Source: an uncultured Aliterella sp.
Lineage (GTDB): Bacteria; Cyanobacteriota; Cyanobacteriia; Cyanobacteriales; Chroococcidiopsidaceae
Direction: 5' to 3'
NCBI GenBank assembly: GCA_905479905.1
Contig: CAJQOK010000286.1
Location: forward strand, 1-5,083
Length of the DNA: 5,083 nucleotides
This document shows positions 4,982-5,083 of this stretch, in pieces (the first letter of the stretch is position 1; the number at the start of each line of letters is the position of its first letter). Position numbers and translations under genes: made by a program. The notes below the pieces were generated by a model. That model worked only from the letters and a program-made list of their open reading frames with translations, had not been told where the DNA came from and did no database searches.

Positions 4982-4984
4982 GCT
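4951..4984 (+). repeat. Small dispersed GC-rich repeat, copy 2
   Basis: It begins GCGAAGC and ends GCTCTATCGCGCT, matching the copy at 621-658 exactly over the first 7 bases and at 12 of the last 13; the middle is shorter by 4 bp and diverged. It lies in intergenic DNA upstream of the CPBP gene. Confidence 0.6.
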
Positions 4985-4997
4985 TAATTGCAATTAA
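4984..4997. promoter_or_regulatory. 14-bp perfect palindrome TTAATTGCAATTAA
   Basis: Each half is TTAATTG, with no spacer. It directly abuts the right end of dispersed repeat copy 2 and lies about 90 bp upstream of the CPBP start and 5 bp past the stop of the probable partial gene. A binding site for a dimeric regulator is possible; being nearly all A/T, it may also be chance. Confidence 0.35.
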
Positions 4998-5002
4998 ACC
5001 AT

Positions 5003-5083
5003 TCATACTACTCTAAAAATCGTCAGTAATTCATCGGCTATTAGACGAATACTTGAGAAGTTACCAGTGCGGAAATAGACTTT
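5003..5083 (-). CDS. Probable 3' end of an unrecognised gene (5' part outside window)
   Basis: Reading inward from the right edge on the minus strand, one frame stays open for 26 codons to TGA (complement of 5003-5005); the other two minus frames hit a stop within 14 codons. The peptide begins KVYFRTGNFSSIRLIADELL and ends TIFRVV, with a protein-like mix and a plausible amphipathic helix. The family was not recognised. It would lie upstream of CPBP on the same strand, with 109 bp between. Twenty-six open codons is weak evidence alone. Confidence 0.42.
   Translation of the reverse strand, partial: KVYFRTGNFSSIRLIADELLTIFRVV

Overview
The window looks like a piece of a cyanobacterial chromosome of moderate to low G+C. 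It has four perfect copies of the HIP1 octamer GCGATCGC in about 5 kb, where chance predicts roughly one per 65 kb. It also has GC-rich small dispersed repeats ending in CTATCGCGCT, a DUF6464-type protein, and a J-domain/pentapeptide-repeat fusion. Weak or missing Shine-Dalgarno sites at most starts fit the same picture. The genus cannot be fixed from the sequence; a Chroococcidiopsis/Nostoc-like lineage is only a guess.

Layout, left to right. (1) The 3' end of fmt (methionyl-tRNA formyltransferase, + strand) overlaps by 44 bp, tail to tail, a DUF6464-type protein with a four-cysteine cluster (- strand). (2) A 346-bp divergent intergenic region carries a small dispersed repeat, a hairpin, and a promoter candidate whose -10 box is bracketed by a 10-bp perfect inverted repeat. 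(3) A compact FHA-domain protein (+) faces an unrecognised 116-aa protein (-) with a 20-bp gap. (4) A 483-bp region without a gene leads to (5) a J-domain, proline-rich linker and pentapeptide-repeat fusion (+), closed by a clear intrinsic terminator. (6) A 58-aa single-pass membrane protein (-), easily missed because of its size, diverges from (7) a class III-like PPK2 polyphosphate kinase (+). The PPK2 probably starts at a TTG behind a GGAGG site. (8) A CPBP-family intramembrane protease (-) ends 7 bp from the PPK2 stop. (9) The right edge holds a second dispersed-repeat copy, a 14-bp perfect palindrome and the probable 3' end of another minus-strand gene.

Most genes are singletons in alternating orientation (three convergent and two divergent pairs), so there is no sign of one operon or pathway. 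The common thread is at most thematic: translation initiation (fmt), phosphopeptide recognition (FHA), chaperone recruitment (J domain), polyphosphate/nucleotide metabolism (PPK2) and membrane proteolysis (CPBP). I see no mobile element, CRISPR array, tRNA or rRNA, and no clear case for a new multi-gene system. The items most worth checking are the FHA promoter inverted repeat, the J-domain/pentapeptide fusion, the PPK2 start and leader, and the small membrane protein.
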